Shown here in pieces: positions 47,409 to 56,574 of a stretch of DNA of 64,000 nt. This stretch comes from Pseudomonas guariconensis (GTDB lineage Bacteria; Pseudomonadota; Gammaproteobacteria; Pseudomonadales; Pseudomonadaceae): positions 1 through 64,000 of the forward strand of contig NZ_JAMYBK010000007.1 of assembly GCF_024127895.1 (NCBI RefSeq). The letters are read 5' to 3'. The position numbers and the translations under genes were made by a program. Under the pieces are notes generated by a model. That model was not told the DNA's origin. It searched no databases and saw only the letters and a list, made by a program, of their open reading frames with translations. The stretch's first letter is position 1. The number at the start of each line of letters is the position of its first letter.

Positions 47409-48695
47409 ATGGCTGACAAAAAAGCGCAGTTGGTCATCGAGGGCGCAGCCCCCGTCGAGCTGCCCATTTTAACCGGCACCGTTGGTCCCGATGTTATCGA
47501 CGTCCGCGGGTTGGGGGCTACCGGTCACTTCACCTTCGACCCTGGCTTCATGGCGACCGCATCCTGCGAGTCGAAGATCACCTATATCGATGGCGACAAG
47601 GGCGTCCTGCTGCACCGCGGCTACCCGATCGAACAGCTCGCCGAAAAATCGGACTACCTCGAAACCTGCTACCTGCTGCTCAACGGCGAACTGCCGAACG
47701 CCGAGCAGAAGGCCCAGTTCGTCAGCACCGTGAAGAACCACACCATGGTCCACGAGCAGCTGAAATCCTTCTTCAACGGTTTCCGTCGCGATGCCCACCC
47801 GATGGCGGTGATGTGCGGCGTGGTCGGCGCCCTGTCGGCGTTCTACCATGACTCCCTGGACATCAACAATCCGCAGCATCGCGAGATCTCCGCGGTACGC
47901 CTGGTCGCCAAGATGCCGACCCTGGCAGCGATGGTCTACAAGTACTCCATGGGCCAGCCGATGATGTATCCGCGCAACGACCTGTCGTACGCGGAGAACT
48001 TCCTGCACATGATGTTCAACACCCCGTGCGAGATCAAACCGATCAGCCCGGTACTGGCCAAGGCGATGGACCGGATCTTCATCCTCCACGCCGACCACGA
48101 GCAGAACGCCTCCACCTCCACCGTGCGCCTGGCCGGTTCCTCGGGCGCCAACCCGTTCGCCTGTATCGCCGCCGGCATCGCCGCGCTGTGGGGCCCGGCC
48201 CACGGCGGCGCCAACGAGGCGGTGCTGAACATGCTGGACGAGATCGGTGACGTGTCGAACATCGACAAGTTCATCGCCAAGGCCAAGGACAAGAACGATC
48301 CGTTCAAGCTCATGGGCTTCGGCCACCGCGTGTACAAGAACCGCGACCCGCGCGCCACCGTGATGAAGCAGACCTGCGACGAAGTGCTCAGCGAGCTGGG
48401 CATCAACGATCCGCAGCTGGAGCTGGCCATGCGCCTGGAAGAGATCGCCCTGACCGATCCGTACTTCAAGGAGCGCTCGCTGTACCCGAACGTCGACTTC
48501 TACTCGGGCATCATCCTCAAGGCGATCGGCATTCCGACCAGCATGTTCACCGTGATCTTCGCCCTGGCGCGTACCGTGGGCTGGATCTCGCACTGGAAGG
48601 AAATGCTCTCCGGCCCGTACAAGATCGGCCGCCCGCGTCAGCTGTACACCGGTCACGAGCAGCGCGACATCGTTGACCTGAAGGATCGCGCCTAA
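47409..48695 (+). CDS. gltA: type II (hexameric, NADH-sensitive class) citrate synthase
   Basis: The product is 428 residues. The catalytic residues are in [14 protein letters not shown] near 228-240 and [14 protein letters not shown] near 305, with the aspartate in NVDFYSGII near 362. It condenses oxaloacetate with acetyl-CoA. Length and similarity to E. coli GltA place it in the Gram-negative hexameric class. It is divergent from sdhCDAB, so the two arms of the TCA cycle share one control region. Confidence 0.97.
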   Translation: MADKKAQLVIEGAAPVELPILTGTVGPDVIDVRGLGATGHFTFDPGFMATASCESKITYIDGDKGVLLHRGYPIEQLAEKSDYLETCYLLLNGELPNAEQKAQFVSTVKNHTMVHEQLKSFFNGFRRDAHPMAVMCGVVGALSAFYHDSLDINNPQHREISAVRLVAKMPTLAAMVYKYSMGQPMMYPRNDLSYAENFLHMMFNTPCEIKPISPVLAKAMDRIFILHADHEQNASTSTVRLAGSSGANPFACIAAGIAALWGPAHGGANEAVLNMLDEIGDVSNIDKFIAKAKDKNDPFKLMGFGHRVYKNRDPRATVMKQTCDEVLSELGINDPQLELAMRLEEIALTDPYFKERSLYPNVDFYSGIILKAIGIPTSMFTVIFALARTVGWISHWKEMLSGPYKIGRPRQLYTGHEQRDIVDLKDRA

Positions 48696-49087
48696 GGGTT
48701 GCCTGGCAACGCCGGATGCGTGACATGAAAAAGACCACTCTTGGGTCAATGCCGGTCAGTTAGGCTTTCAGTTGTCATTTGGGGCCGCTTCGCGCCCCAT
48801 CGCCGGCAAGCCGGCTCCCACATTGTCCGTGCAAACCGCATCGTGTGTGGTCGCCGCGGCCCCTGTGGGGGCCGGCTTGCCGGCGATGGGCTGCAAGGTA
48901 GCCCCAAAAATGACAAAGCGCCGCTTAACTGACTGACATTAACCCTTGGGTGGCCTTTTTCTTTGGGCTTTCTGGCGTACGAATATCCGTTTGAGCAGTG
49001 GCACCACCGCCGGGGCCGCTTCGCACCCCTAGGACCGAAAGCTTCGTAAACACACCAACCCAGCCTCCATCGAGATGGCGCACAACC
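48696..49087. other. intergenic region downstream of gltA holding the second MITE-like element
   Basis: Contains the split gltA terminator arms (48728-48738 and 48950-48960), the element at 48747-48941, and a REP-like ggggccgcttcgcacccc near 49012. No gene. Confidence 0.6.
48747..48941. mobile_element. MITE-like element with internal REP pair, copy 2 (inverted relative to copy 1)
   Basis: The element is 195 bp. Read on the minus strand it matches 29309-29505 with six substitutions and two one-base gaps by eye. It is flanked by ACTCTTGGGT (48737-48746) and ACCCTTGGGT (48942-48951), a 10-bp direct repeat with one mismatch. Without it, AAAAAGACCAC and GTGGCCTTTTT form a terminator stem with one mismatch and a TCTTGG loop after gltA. 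Orientation relative to the upstream transcript is the same as for copy 1 after htpG. Confidence 0.75.
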
Positions 49088-49696
49088 TCAAGGCTTCTCG
49101 GCCAACTGCCGCAACCCCTTGAGCGTATTGAACGGCGCGTCCACCACGAACTTGTTGGCCAGCCACGAAGGCACGCTCCCCCCAGGCTCGGTATGCACCT
49201 GGTAGGTCACTTCGGTACTGTCCCCCTTGGGCACCAGCTTCCAGTACCCCTTCACCTGCGCCACCCGCACATAGCCCTTCTCCTCGGGAATGTATTTGGG
49301 ATCCTCCTCGATCCTGCGGGTCACGCTGCCGTCGGCCTCGACGGTGGTGGTCACGTGCAGGACCGAATCACGCGGCGTCACCGGCCAGGGCGTATTGAAC
49401 TGGGTATAGGTCCAGCTCTGGTCACCTTCATGCTTGAGCAACTTCTGCGACTTGCACTCATGGATCCAGGCACAGGCGCCCGCCACATCCTCCTGCAGCG
49501 CCTTGACCTTGGCCAGCGGCGCCTTGATCACCGTCACCCCACGGTAGGCCTTGTACTTGGAACCAGGCACCTCGCTGAGGGACACCTTGATCCCCTCCTC
49601 GTCCTTGGCTACCTGCCAGTTCTCGGCCCAGGCGGCCGGCGCCAGCAGGACACCCATGCCACACAGCAGTGCAATACGCTTGAACGATCTCATCAT
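49088..49696 (-). CDS. exported START-domain protein
   Basis: The product is 202 residues with a signal peptide (LLCGMGVLLAPAAWAE). The rest fits a START/Bet v1-like lipid-binding fold (WQVAKDEEGIKV, then WPVTPRDSVLH, then GSVPSWLANKFVVDAPFNTL). Ligand unknown. It lies 30 bases downstream of the YkgJ gene and is probably cotranscribed, under a candidate PsrA box, which would suit a lipid-related role. Confidence 0.8.
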   Translation of the reverse strand: MMRSFKRIALLCGMGVLLAPAAWAENWQVAKDEEGIKVSLSEVPGSKYKAYRGVTVIKAPLAKVKALQEDVAGACAWIHECKSQKLLKHEGDQSWTYTQFNTPWPVTPRDSVLHVTTTVEADGSVTRRIEEDPKYIPEEKGYVRVAQVKGYWKLVPKGDSTEVTYQVHTEPGGSVPSWLANKFVVDAPFNTLKGLRQLAEKP

Positions 49697-49726
49697 CTTT
49701 GTCCTTGTTGTCGAAGTTCCAGCCTG

Positions 49727-49981
49727 TCACGCCGCCGTCATCCGCTCCAGCCAACCGAGAATCCTGATCGCTTCGTCACGGTCGTCGCCGCACACCTCCA
49801 CGTCCGCCCTGAAACCACCACACACCTTCGGCCGCTCGGGCTTGCCGAACAGGTCGCAGAGGTTTTCCACGGTCAGGTGCAGGCAACGCTCACCCGCCGG
49901 CTTGCCCTGGGGCATGCGCGGCATCGGCGAACTGATGGAAGGTGCGATGCAGCAGGCGCCACAGCCCTCTCGGCATTTCAT
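49727..49981 (-). CDS. YkgJ family cysteine-cluster protein
   Basis: The product is 84 residues. Cysteines in CREGCGACC near the start, a central ERCLHL, and CDLF plus KVCGGF fit the metal-binding YkgJ (zinc or iron-sulfur cluster) family. GGGAGT precedes the ATG. Function unknown. Confidence 0.8.
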   Translation of the reverse strand: MKCREGCGACCIAPSISSPMPRMPQGKPAGERCLHLTVENLCDLFGKPERPKVCGGFRADVEVCGDDRDEAIRILGWLERMTAA

Positions 49982-50036
49982 GAAAACAGGACTCCCTGGA
50001 ACAGAATGGGACGAGCGTCCCTGGATGGTAACCGCT

Positions 50037-50050
50037 CAAACATACGTTTG
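50037..50050. promoter_or_regulatory. candidate PsrA box upstream of the YkgJ-START genes
   Basis: CAAAC-ATAC-GTTTG matches the PsrA motif (C/G)AAAC N2-4 GTTT(G/C); the dyad extends to TCAAAC/GTTTGA. It lies 56 bases upstream of the YkgJ ATG. PsrA is a TetR-type, fatty-acid-responsive regulator in pseudomonads. Binding is inferred from the match only. Confidence 0.55.
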
Positions 50051-50101
50051 AAATTGCTGGCCGGATGAAATCTGCCCTGACCGGGCAGTCAGTTGGACCG
50101 A

Positions 50102-50530
50102 CTACTGACGGAATTCGAAATCGATGGCTGCCCCGTCTACGTCACGCCGGCTGTCGTTGCGCAACTGCAGCTGCATCTCGTTGCTGATCAAGCGGCCATT
50201 GAGCTGGAACGGACTGTCGTCGGACATCGGCTTTACCGGGAACATGGACGGCAACAGCGGCGCGCGGCCTGGCGTCGAGGTGCCGACGTCGGGCTTGAGG
50301 TCCTTGACCATCTCCACAGGCAGGCTCAAGTCCAGCTTGGGCTTTGGCAGCGGTTTCGCCACGGCCTTACGCAGTGGTTTGCGCGCCACGGGCTTGGGCT
50401 TGGCCACGACCGCGCCGGGTTTCGATTGCGCCTGGACCGCCGGTTGTGCAGCCTGCAGCGCCCCACTGGACAGGCACAGAGGCGCCAGGCAGAAGAACAG
50501 GGCAAGAGAGCGAAGCGCTTTCATCGACAT
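50102..50530 (-). CDS. exported lysine/proline-rich hypothetical protein
   Basis: The product is 142 residues: a signal peptide (LALFFCLAPLCLSSGALQA), a basic KPKPVARKPLRKAVAKPLPK stretch, then a short C-terminal region ending in DGAAIDFEFRQ. No family recognised. It sits alone between the YkgJ and MocR genes on the minus strand. The basic region might contact the cell envelope; that is speculation. Confidence 0.65.
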   Translation of the reverse strand: MSMKALRSLALFFCLAPLCLSSGALQAAQPAVQAQSKPGAVVAKPKPVARKPLRKAVAKPLPKPKLDLSLPVEMVKDLKPDVGTSTPGRAPLLPSMFPVKPMSDDSPFQLNGRLISNEMQLQLRNDSRRDVDGAAIDFEFRQ

Positions 50531-50585
50531 CGAAGGCCAGCTGCAAAGATGCGTATGCTCTCTGTTCCTTTCGCGCCTGGCAAGC

Positions 50586-52028
50586 CTACAGCAGCGAACC
50601 TGCCGGCGCCTTGCACAGCTGGTGGGCCAGCAACCCGAGGGTGATCACCGCGCGCTCCGCCTCCTTGTTCCACGGAATACCGCAATTGAGCCGGATGCAG
50701 TGGTTGAACTGCTCGGTGTTGCTGAAGATCAGCCCCGGCGCGATGCTGATCCCCTGCTCCAGCGCCCGCACGTGCAACTCCTGGGTATTGACCCGCCCCG
50801 GCAGGCTGACCCAGAGGATGAATCCCCCCGTGGGCCGGGTCATCTGCGTACCTTCCGGAAAGTGCTGCTGCACTGCCAACTGATAGGCGCTGAGGTTCTT
50901 GCGGTACTCCTGGCGGATGTAGCGCAGGTGTCGATCATAGCCTCCGTTCTCCAGGTAGGCCGCCACGCCCATCTGTGTCACGCTGCAGGCCGAATGGGTG
51001 GTGAAGGTCTGCAGGCGCTGGATCTCGTCCTGGTAGCGCCCGGCGATCATCCAGCCAACACGCACCCCTGGCGACAAGGTCTTGGAGAAACTCGAGCAGT
51101 AGATCACCCGGTCCAGGCGATCGAAAGCCTTGAGCGCCTTGGTGCGCCCCTGCTCGAACATCAGCTCGCCGTAGATATCGTCCTCGACGATCTGGATGTC
51201 GAAGTCCGAGGCCAGGCGCAACAGCTGCTTCTGGCGCTCCTCGGGAATGGTGCCGCCGAGCGGGTTGCTCAGCCGCGGGGTCAGCACCAGGGCCTTGATC
51301 GACCACTGGTTGGCCGCCAGTTGCAGGGCCTCGAGGCTGATGCCAGTGGACGGATCGCTGGGAATCTCGATGACCTTCAGGCCCAGCAGGTCGGCCAGTT
51401 GCAGCAAGCCGTAGTAGGTCGGCGATTCGGCGGCGATCAGGTCGCCCGGCCGGGTCAGCACCCGCAGCGACATCTGCAGGGCATCGACGCAGCCGTGGGT
51501 GACCACGACCTCGCGCGGATCGACCAGCACCCCGGCATCGCGCATGCGGATAGCGATCTGCCGGCGCAACGGCTCGAAGCCGGGGCTGAACATATAGCTG
51601 AACGCCCGTGGGCTATGGAAGCGCGTGACCTTGGCCAGTTGCTGGTGCAGCGCCCGCACCGGCAGGTAGTCCACGTGGGGCACCGCCGCACCGAACGGGA
51701 ACACGCCATCGCGCCGCGCCTCGGTCAGCACCTGCTGGATGATACTGGCGCGGGTGACCAGGCCAGGCCGCTCGACCCGGGCGATATCCGGTGTCTGGGC
51801 GGTCAGCGCTGGGGTCTGGTGCACGTAGTACCCCGACTGCGGACGCGCGCGGATCAGCCCCTGGTCCTCCAGGTTGGCGTAGGCCTGCAGCACCGTGGCG
51901 TGGCTGACGTTGAGCTGGGCGCTCATCTTGCGTACGGACGGTACGCGCTCGCCGGGCTGGTAGACACCCCGGCGGATGTCGTCGGCCAGTTGCTGGGCGA
52001 TGCGCTGGTACAGCAGCAGGTTGGTCAT
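50586..52028 (-). CDS. MocR-type GntR regulator/aminotransferase fold protein
   Basis: The product is 480 residues from the ATG at 52028. The N-terminus is a GntR winged helix (QPGERVPSVRKMSAQLNVSH near 28); the rest is a fold-type I aminotransferase domain with the PLP lysine in SSFSKTLSPGVRVGW near 312 and NPLGG replacing the common NPTG. MocR proteins use PLP as an effector, often controlling vitamin B6, GABA or amino-acid genes; the target here is unknown. Confidence 0.88.
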   Translation of the reverse strand: MTNLLLYQRIAQQLADDIRRGVYQPGERVPSVRKMSAQLNVSHATVLQAYANLEDQGLIRARPQSGYYVHQTPALTAQTPDIARVERPGLVTRASIIQQVLTEARRDGVFPFGAAVPHVDYLPVRALHQQLAKVTRFHSPRAFSYMFSPGFEPLRRQIAIRMRDAGVLVDPREVVVTHGCVDALQMSLRVLTRPGDLIAAESPTYYGLLQLADLLGLKVIEIPSDPSTGISLEALQLAANQWSIKALVLTPRLSNPLGGTIPEERQKQLLRLASDFDIQIVEDDIYGELMFEQGRTKALKAFDRLDRVIYCSSFSKTLSPGVRVGWMIAGRYQDEIQRLQTFTTHSACSVTQMGVAAYLENGGYDRHLRYIRQEYRKNLSAYQLAVQQHFPEGTQMTRPTGGFILWVSLPGRVNTQELHVRALEQGISIAPGLIFSNTEQFNHCIRLNCGIPWNKEAERAVITLGLLAHQLCKAPAGSLL

Positions 52029-52361
52029 GGCGGTTTCTCGAAGCGCAAACGGGTTCGTTGTTCTTGTGCGGCTCACTGACGAGACAGAATACCGTAACAG
52101 TTGCAAAGTGTACTGGGACAGATCGCAGAATAGTCAACAATACAGTTGCGTGACAGCCATGCGATGGATGCTGGCGCTTCGTTCCGACGAATGAAGAACT
52201 GGCCTCGTTCGCGCCCGATATGATCTGCGCCGGCCCTTTTGGGGGCGCTTCGCGACACAAGGCCGCTCTCACAGGTACGGCGCTGGATTACAGCGCAGCG
52301 TCGTACCTGTGAGAGCGGCCTTGTGTCGCGAAAGGGCTGCGCAGCAGCCCTGGCTCGAATA
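52029..52361. other. intergenic region with a large perfect palindrome
   Basis: Apart from the hairpin at 52249-52342 and the MocR promoter area, I see no gene or other site. Confidence 0.5.
52249..52342. repeat. 31-bp perfect inverted repeat with nested hairpin (REP-derived)
   Basis: The arm 52249-52279 (begins ttcgcgacacaaggccgctc) is exactly complementary to 52312-52342. The 32-base spacer carries a nested gcgct/agcgc stem. The arms resemble Pseudomonas REP units facing each other. It starts 20 bases beyond the stop of the OmpA-like gene (minus) and may end or stabilise that transcript. Confidence 0.8.
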
Positions 52362-53171
52362 TCAGCGCACCGGCGCCAGCTTGCCCTTGTCGTCGGAGAA
52401 GACGATCTCCACCCGCCGGTTCTGCGCCCTGCCCCGCTCCGAGGCATTGGCCTCGACCGGGTACTGGTCGCCATAACCCTCGACCTGGATGCGCTTCTCG
52501 TCGACACCGAGGTCGACCAGCATGTCGGCCACGGCCTGGGCCCGGTCGCGAGACAGCTTGAGGTTGTCCTCGGGAGCGCCGGTGCTGTCGGTATAGCCCT
52601 CGATGCGCACCACCCGACGCGGGTTGAGCTGAAGGAACTGAACCAGCTTGAGGACTGTGCGGCTGGCCGAGTTCTTCAGGTCGGCGCGCCCGGTATCGAA
52701 CAACACGTCGCCCAAGGTCATCACCAGCCCTCGGTCGCTCTGCTCGGAAGCCAAGGCGGCGATCTGCGCCTCGACCCACTTGCCCTGCTGCTGCACACTG
52801 GCCAGCTTGGCCTCGCGCAAGGCCAACTGCAGGCGCTGGCGCTCCAGATCGAGCTTGGCCAGCCGCTCCTGGTTCAGCGCCAATTTGGCGTGCTCGCCGG
52901 CAATCTCGCTGTAGCGCCGGCTCAGGTAGGCATAGTGGCGAACATCGGCCCCGGTACCGATGTAGCTGGACAGACGCTCGGCCTTGGCCAGCGACTCGCC
53001 TGCGCGGATCACATCGCGGGGAGCGCTGCGCAGCACATCGGAATCGTCCTTGACCCGCTGGAATGCGGTGCTGGCCTCATCCAGCGCCGAGGCGCTGCGC
53101 TGGCTGGCGCAGCCCTGCAAACCGACCAGCGCCAGCACCGCCAGGGCGGCCATCGATGGCTTGCCCATCAT
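52362..53171 (-). CDS. OmpA-family lipoprotein with DUF4398-like N-terminus
   Basis: The product is 269 residues. Lipobox GLQGC gives a lipidated cysteine at residue 21. A long helical region (~25-145) is followed by an OmpA peptidoglycan-binding domain (GDVLFDTGRADLK near 153, EGYTDSTG near 193, SRDRAQAVADML). It likely links the outer membrane to peptidoglycan. It overlaps the preceding small lipoprotein gene by four bases and shares its helical character. Confidence 0.85.
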   Translation of the reverse strand: MMGKPSMAALAVLALVGLQGCASQRSASALDEASTAFQRVKDDSDVLRSAPRDVIRAGESLAKAERLSSYIGTGADVRHYAYLSRRYSEIAGEHAKLALNQERLAKLDLERQRLQLALREAKLASVQQQGKWVEAQIAALASEQSDRGLVMTLGDVLFDTGRADLKNSASRTVLKLVQFLQLNPRRVVRIEGYTDSTGAPEDNLKLSRDRAQAVADMLVDLGVDEKRIQVEGYGDQYPVEANASERGRAQNRRVEIVFSDDKGKLAPVR

Positions 53172-53521
53172 GGCTGCACCTCCAGCTGCTTGCGCAGGCG
53201 CGTGACCCGCGATTGCAGCAGCTCGAGCTGCTCCTCGCTCTTGCTGGTCAGCACCTGGGCCTCGGCCAGACGCGCATCCAGCTCGGCCTGCTCGGCACGC
53301 ATGCGCGCTTCACGGTAGCTTGCACGGGTCATGTTGGCCTTGGCCCGCGCCAGTTTGTCTTCAGCCAGCTTGAGCGCCTCCACCTGGTCGGTGGCGCCGA
53401 CGGCCTTGGCCTGCTCCAACGCCTGTTCGGACAAGCGCAGTTGCTCGTTGGGCGCCGGATCGTTGGCGCAGCCCGACAGGCCAAGCACGACCAGGGCCAG
53501 GATCAATGGTTGGGTTCTCAC
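53168..53521 (-). CDS. DUF4398-type small lipoprotein
   Basis: The product is 117 residues with a lipobox GLSGC (cysteine 18) and a helical, charged body (LAEDKLARAKANMTRASYRE) typical of DUF4398. It is coupled by an ATGA overlap to the OmpA-family gene, so the two probably act together at the outer membrane. Function unknown. Confidence 0.78.
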   Translation of the reverse strand: MRTQPLILALVVLGLSGCANDPAPNEQLRLSEQALEQAKAVGATDQVEALKLAEDKLARAKANMTRASYREARMRAEQAELDARLAEAQVLTSKSEEQLELLQSRVTRLRKQLEVQP

Positions 53522-53530
53522 GCAATCTTC

Positions 53531-54352
53531 CTACTGTTTGGGAGCATCCTGCGGCCCCTGCATCTGTGCCTTCCAGCGCTCGACATTGCGCTGCAGCACC
53601 GCCTCGGATGCCCCGGAAATCGGCAATTCTGTCAGTTTTTTCGCCAGTTGTCCGCGCAACCAGGCGTCATTGCAGGCCGAGTTGTGCGACACGGCCAGGT
53701 ACAGGCCCGGGCGGTCCACCGGCAGGCCACGGGCGATCAGGTCGTTGCCCATGCCCAGGCTCTGCATCATGCCCATGCCCGCATAACGGCCAGCCAGCAC
53801 GTAGTCGACCTGACCCAGCACCAGCTTCTGGAACGCCTGGGTCAGGTTCTGCGCCGGCTCCAGCTTGAGCTGGGCCTTGGCAAAGGCTTCGAAGGCCGGC
53901 GTCAGGCGTGCCCTTTCCGAGAGGCTACCCCGATAGCGGGCCAGGTCCGCCGGGCCATCGAACACCACCGAGGCGTCATGACGAGTCCAGACCAGATACT
54001 CGTTGAGCTGCAGGGGCGGATGGATATAGTCCAGCGCGGTCAACTGGCCTACCTGCATGGGGGTATCGACCAGCAGGTCCATGCGCCCGCTGCGTACCTC
54101 CTCCAGCGCCTGCTCGCGCTTACCGGCGTGCAATACCTCGAGCGACACGCCAAGCTCCCTGGCCACCTGGCGCAGCAAGTCGACATTGGCGCCGATCAGG
54201 TGCCGGGGGTCGTTCGGGTCCTGCCAGGAATACGGTGGCGCATCCGGGCTGCCGGTCGCCACCAGGCGCTCGCACTTGCCCGCCGCCATCGCCAGCGGCG
54301 ACAGCAGCGCTGCCACGCAGGCCAGCGCCCTGCCCGTTCCGCGAAACTCCAT
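53531..54352 (-). CDS. periplasmic amino-acid-binding-like protein (SBP family 3)
   Basis: The product is 273 residues with a signal peptide and the bilobal extracellular solute-binding protein pattern (APPYSWQDPNDPRHLIGANV near 40, GRMDLLVDTPMQVGQ near 90). There is no ABC transporter next to it. It ends 9 bases before the DUF4398 lipoprotein start on the same strand, so the three may be one transcript. Ligand unknown. Confidence 0.72.
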   Translation of the reverse strand: MEFRGTGRALACVAALLSPLAMAAGKCERLVATGSPDAPPYSWQDPNDPRHLIGANVDLLRQVARELGVSLEVLHAGKREQALEEVRSGRMDLLVDTPMQVGQLTALDYIHPPLQLNEYLVWTRHDASVVFDGPADLARYRGSLSERARLTPAFEAFAKAQLKLEPAQNLTQAFQKLVLGQVDYVLAGRYAGMGMMQSLGMGNDLIARGLPVDRPGLYLAVSHNSACNDAWLRGQLAKKLTELPISGASEAVLQRNVERWKAQMQGPQDAPKQ

Positions 54353-54403
54353 GCCTCACTCCTCACGCTATCAACCCTGCAGGCTCGGCCTCGCACACAA
54401 AAA

Positions 54404-54438
54404 AAGCCCGGCCCCCTGCAGGAGGGCCGGGCTTCTTT
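54404..54438 (-). terminator. intrinsic terminator of etfBA
   Basis: AAGCCCGGCCC pairs with GGGCCGGGCTT, and read on the minus strand the hairpin ends in a T-run. It lies about 20 bases beyond the etfA stop. Confidence 0.9.
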
Positions 54439-54456
54439 ATAAGTGAAGCAGGCGGA

Positions 54457-55386
54457 TCAGACCAGCTTTTCCAGCTCCGGAACCGCTTCGAACAGGTCCG
54501 CGACCAGGCCGTAGTCGGCGACCTGGAAGATCGGCGCCTCCTCGTCCTTGTTGATCGCCACGATCACCTTGGAGTCCTTCATGCCCGCCAGGTGCTGGAT
54601 GGCACCGGAGATACCCACGGCGATGTACAGCTGCGGCGCGACGATCTTGCCGGTCTGGCCGACCTGCATGTCGTTGGGCACGAAGCCTGCGTCGACCGCG
54701 GCGCGGGAAGCGCCGACGGCAGCACCGAGCTTGTCGGCCAGGGCGTACAGGTGCTTGAAGTTGTCACCGTTGCCCATGCCGCGGCCGCCGGAAACGACGA
54801 TCTTGGCAGCGGTCAGCTCAGGACGGTCGGACTTGGCCAGCTCTTCACCGACGAAGGCGGACTTGCCGGCGTCGTGCACGGCGCCAACGGCCTCGACCGC
54901 GGCCGAGCCACCTTCGGCGGCCACGGCGTCGAAGCCGGTGGCGCGCACGGTGATGACCTTGACGCCAGCGCTGGATTGCACGGTGGCAATGGCGTTACCG
55001 GCGTAGATCGGGCGCTTGAAGGTGTCGGCGGACTCGACCGAGATGATCTCGGAGATCTGGTCGACGTCCAGCAGTGCGGCGACGCGCGGCAGGATGTTCT
55101 TGCCGTTGGTGGTGGCCGGGGCCAGCACGTGGCTGTAAGCCTTGCCCAGCTCGGCAACCAGCGGGGCGACGTTTTCCGGCAGCAGGTGGGCGTAGGCGGC
55201 GTTGTCCGCGACCAGCACCTTGGCAACGCCGGCGATCTTGGCGGCGGCCTCGGCAACGCCAGCGACGTTCTGGCCAGCGACCAGCACGTGGATATCACCA
55301 CCGATCTTGGCGGCGGCAGCGACAGTGTTCAGGGTAGCCGGGGCAACGGCACCGTTTTCGTGTTCAGCGACAACCAGGATAGTCAT
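54457..55386 (-). CDS. etfA: electron transfer flavoprotein alpha subunit
   Basis: The product is 309 residues with the FAD-binding C-terminal domain ([14 protein letters not shown] near 200, then [20 protein letters not shown] near 245). With EtfB it carries electrons from acyl-CoA and other dehydrogenases. Its ATG directly abuts the etfB stop. Confidence 0.96.
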   Translation of the reverse strand: MTILVVAEHENGAVAPATLNTVAAAAKIGGDIHVLVAGQNVAGVAEAAAKIAGVAKVLVADNAAYAHLLPENVAPLVAELGKAYSHVLAPATTNGKNILPRVAALLDVDQISEIISVESADTFKRPIYAGNAIATVQSSAGVKVITVRATGFDAVAAEGGSAAVEAVGAVHDAGKSAFVGEELAKSDRPELTAAKIVVSGGRGMGNGDNFKHLYALADKLGAAVGASRAAVDAGFVPNDMQVGQTGKIVAPQLYIAVGISGAIQHLAGMKDSKVIVAINKDEEAPIFQVADYGLVADLFEAVPELEKLV

Positions 55387-56136
55387 TTAGATTACCTTCG
55401 CTTCGTTCTTCAGCTTCTCGACCAGTTCGGCCACCGACTTGACCTTGATACCGGCGCTGCGCGCAGCCGGCGCTTCGACCTTCAGGGTCTTGTTGGTGGA
55501 GGCGGTGGAAACGCCCAGCGCGTCCGGCGTCACGGTCTCCAGCGGCTTCTTCTTGGCCTTCATGATGTTCGGCAGCGACGCGTAGCGTGGCTCGTTCAGG
55601 CGCAGGTCGGTGGTGACGATCGCCGGCAGGTTCAGCGCGACGGTCTGCAGGCCGCCATCGATCTCGCGGGTGACGTTCAGCTTGTCGCCAGCGACCTCGA
55701 CCTTGGAGGCGAAGGTGCCCTGGGCATAGCCGGTCAGCGCAGCGAGCATCTGGCCAGTCTGGTTGTTGTCGCTATCGATGGCCTGCTTGCCGAGGATCAC
55801 CAGTTGTGGCTGTTCCTTGTCGACCACGGCCTTGAGGGCCTTGGCCACGGCCAGGGAGTTCAGCTCTTCACTGGTTTCGACCAGGATGGCGCGGTCGGCG
55901 CCGAGGGCCAGGGCGGTACGCAGCTGCTCCTGGGCAGCGGTGGGGCCGATGGTAACGGCGACGATCTCGGTGGCCACACCCTTCTCTTTCAGGCGCACGG
56001 CTTCTTCGACGGCGATCTCGCAGAAGGGGTTCATGGACATCTTGACGTTTGCAAGGTCGACGCCGGAGTTGTCCGCCTTGACGCGAACCTTGACGTTGTA
56101 GTCGACCACTCGTTTGACAGCTACAAGAACCTTCAT
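55387..56136 (-). CDS. etfB: electron transfer flavoprotein beta subunit
   Basis: The product is 249 residues from the ATG at 56136 ([20 protein letters not shown]). The AMP-binding region and the dehydrogenase recognition loop ([20 protein letters not shown] near 190) are present. It is divergent from etf-QO across a 590-base control region. Confidence 0.96.
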   Translation of the reverse strand: MKVLVAVKRVVDYNVKVRVKADNSGVDLANVKMSMNPFCEIAVEEAVRLKEKGVATEIVAVTIGPTAAQEQLRTALALGADRAILVETSEELNSLAVAKALKAVVDKEQPQLVILGKQAIDSDNNQTGQMLAALTGYAQGTFASKVEVAGDKLNVTREIDGGLQTVALNLPAIVTTDLRLNEPRYASLPNIMKAKKKPLETVTPDALGVSTASTNKTLKVEAPAARSAGIKVKSVAELVEKLKNEAKVI

Positions 56137-56187
56137 GGATTCCTCGTTACTCTCCGGTGAAAAGAATGTCGCCTGGGGCAATTAGGC

Positions 56188-56224
56188 TTTGTACGAAAAG
56201 TGCCTGCGCGATCTTTCGTACAAA
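56188..56224. promoter_or_regulatory. inverted repeat upstream of etfB
   Basis: TTTGTACGAAA (56188-56198) and TTTCGTACAAA (56214-56224) are perfect 11-bp complementary arms with a 15-base spacer, 52 bases upstream of the etfB ATG. It could be an operator or a leader hairpin. No known motif matched. Confidence 0.5.
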
Positions 56225-56558
56225 CCCTACCCCTGCGATTGCGCGTGGGTACAAGGGCACCTCTAAAAACGTTCCGGCGCAGAGGAAATTTCCAGTGACC
56301 GATAAGTCCTATCGCGACTGCCAGGGCAAAACCGACGGGTCATTTCCTGTCGTGGCGTGTAGACTCCACTACAAAACGGGATTCGGCCTGAAAACCCTGC
56401 TCCACGCCTGGTCTTTAGGGGTGCACCTGCGCCCGACGGTCAGCCTACGGCGAGCGTAAAACCGCTCGTATCTTGACCGTAACACCCAATCCGGTCAATA
56501 CGGCAAATTGGCCAGCCTCCAGCCGCGCTCCAGTGATTTTACTGGGCTCCGGCAAATT

Positions 56559-56572
56559 CAAACAAACGTTTG
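56559..56572. promoter_or_regulatory. candidate PsrA box at etf-QO
   Basis: CAAAC-AAAC-GTTTG fits the PsrA motif exactly and ends two bases before the -35 element of the etf-QO promoter. PsrA control of etf genes has been described in P. aeruginosa, so repression relieved by long-chain fatty acids is the likely logic. Confidence 0.7.
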
Positions 56573-56574
56573 TA

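Noticed and set aside
56157..56459. 100-codon frame in the etfB / etf-QO region
   Set aside because: It overlaps control elements and lacks a ribosome site.
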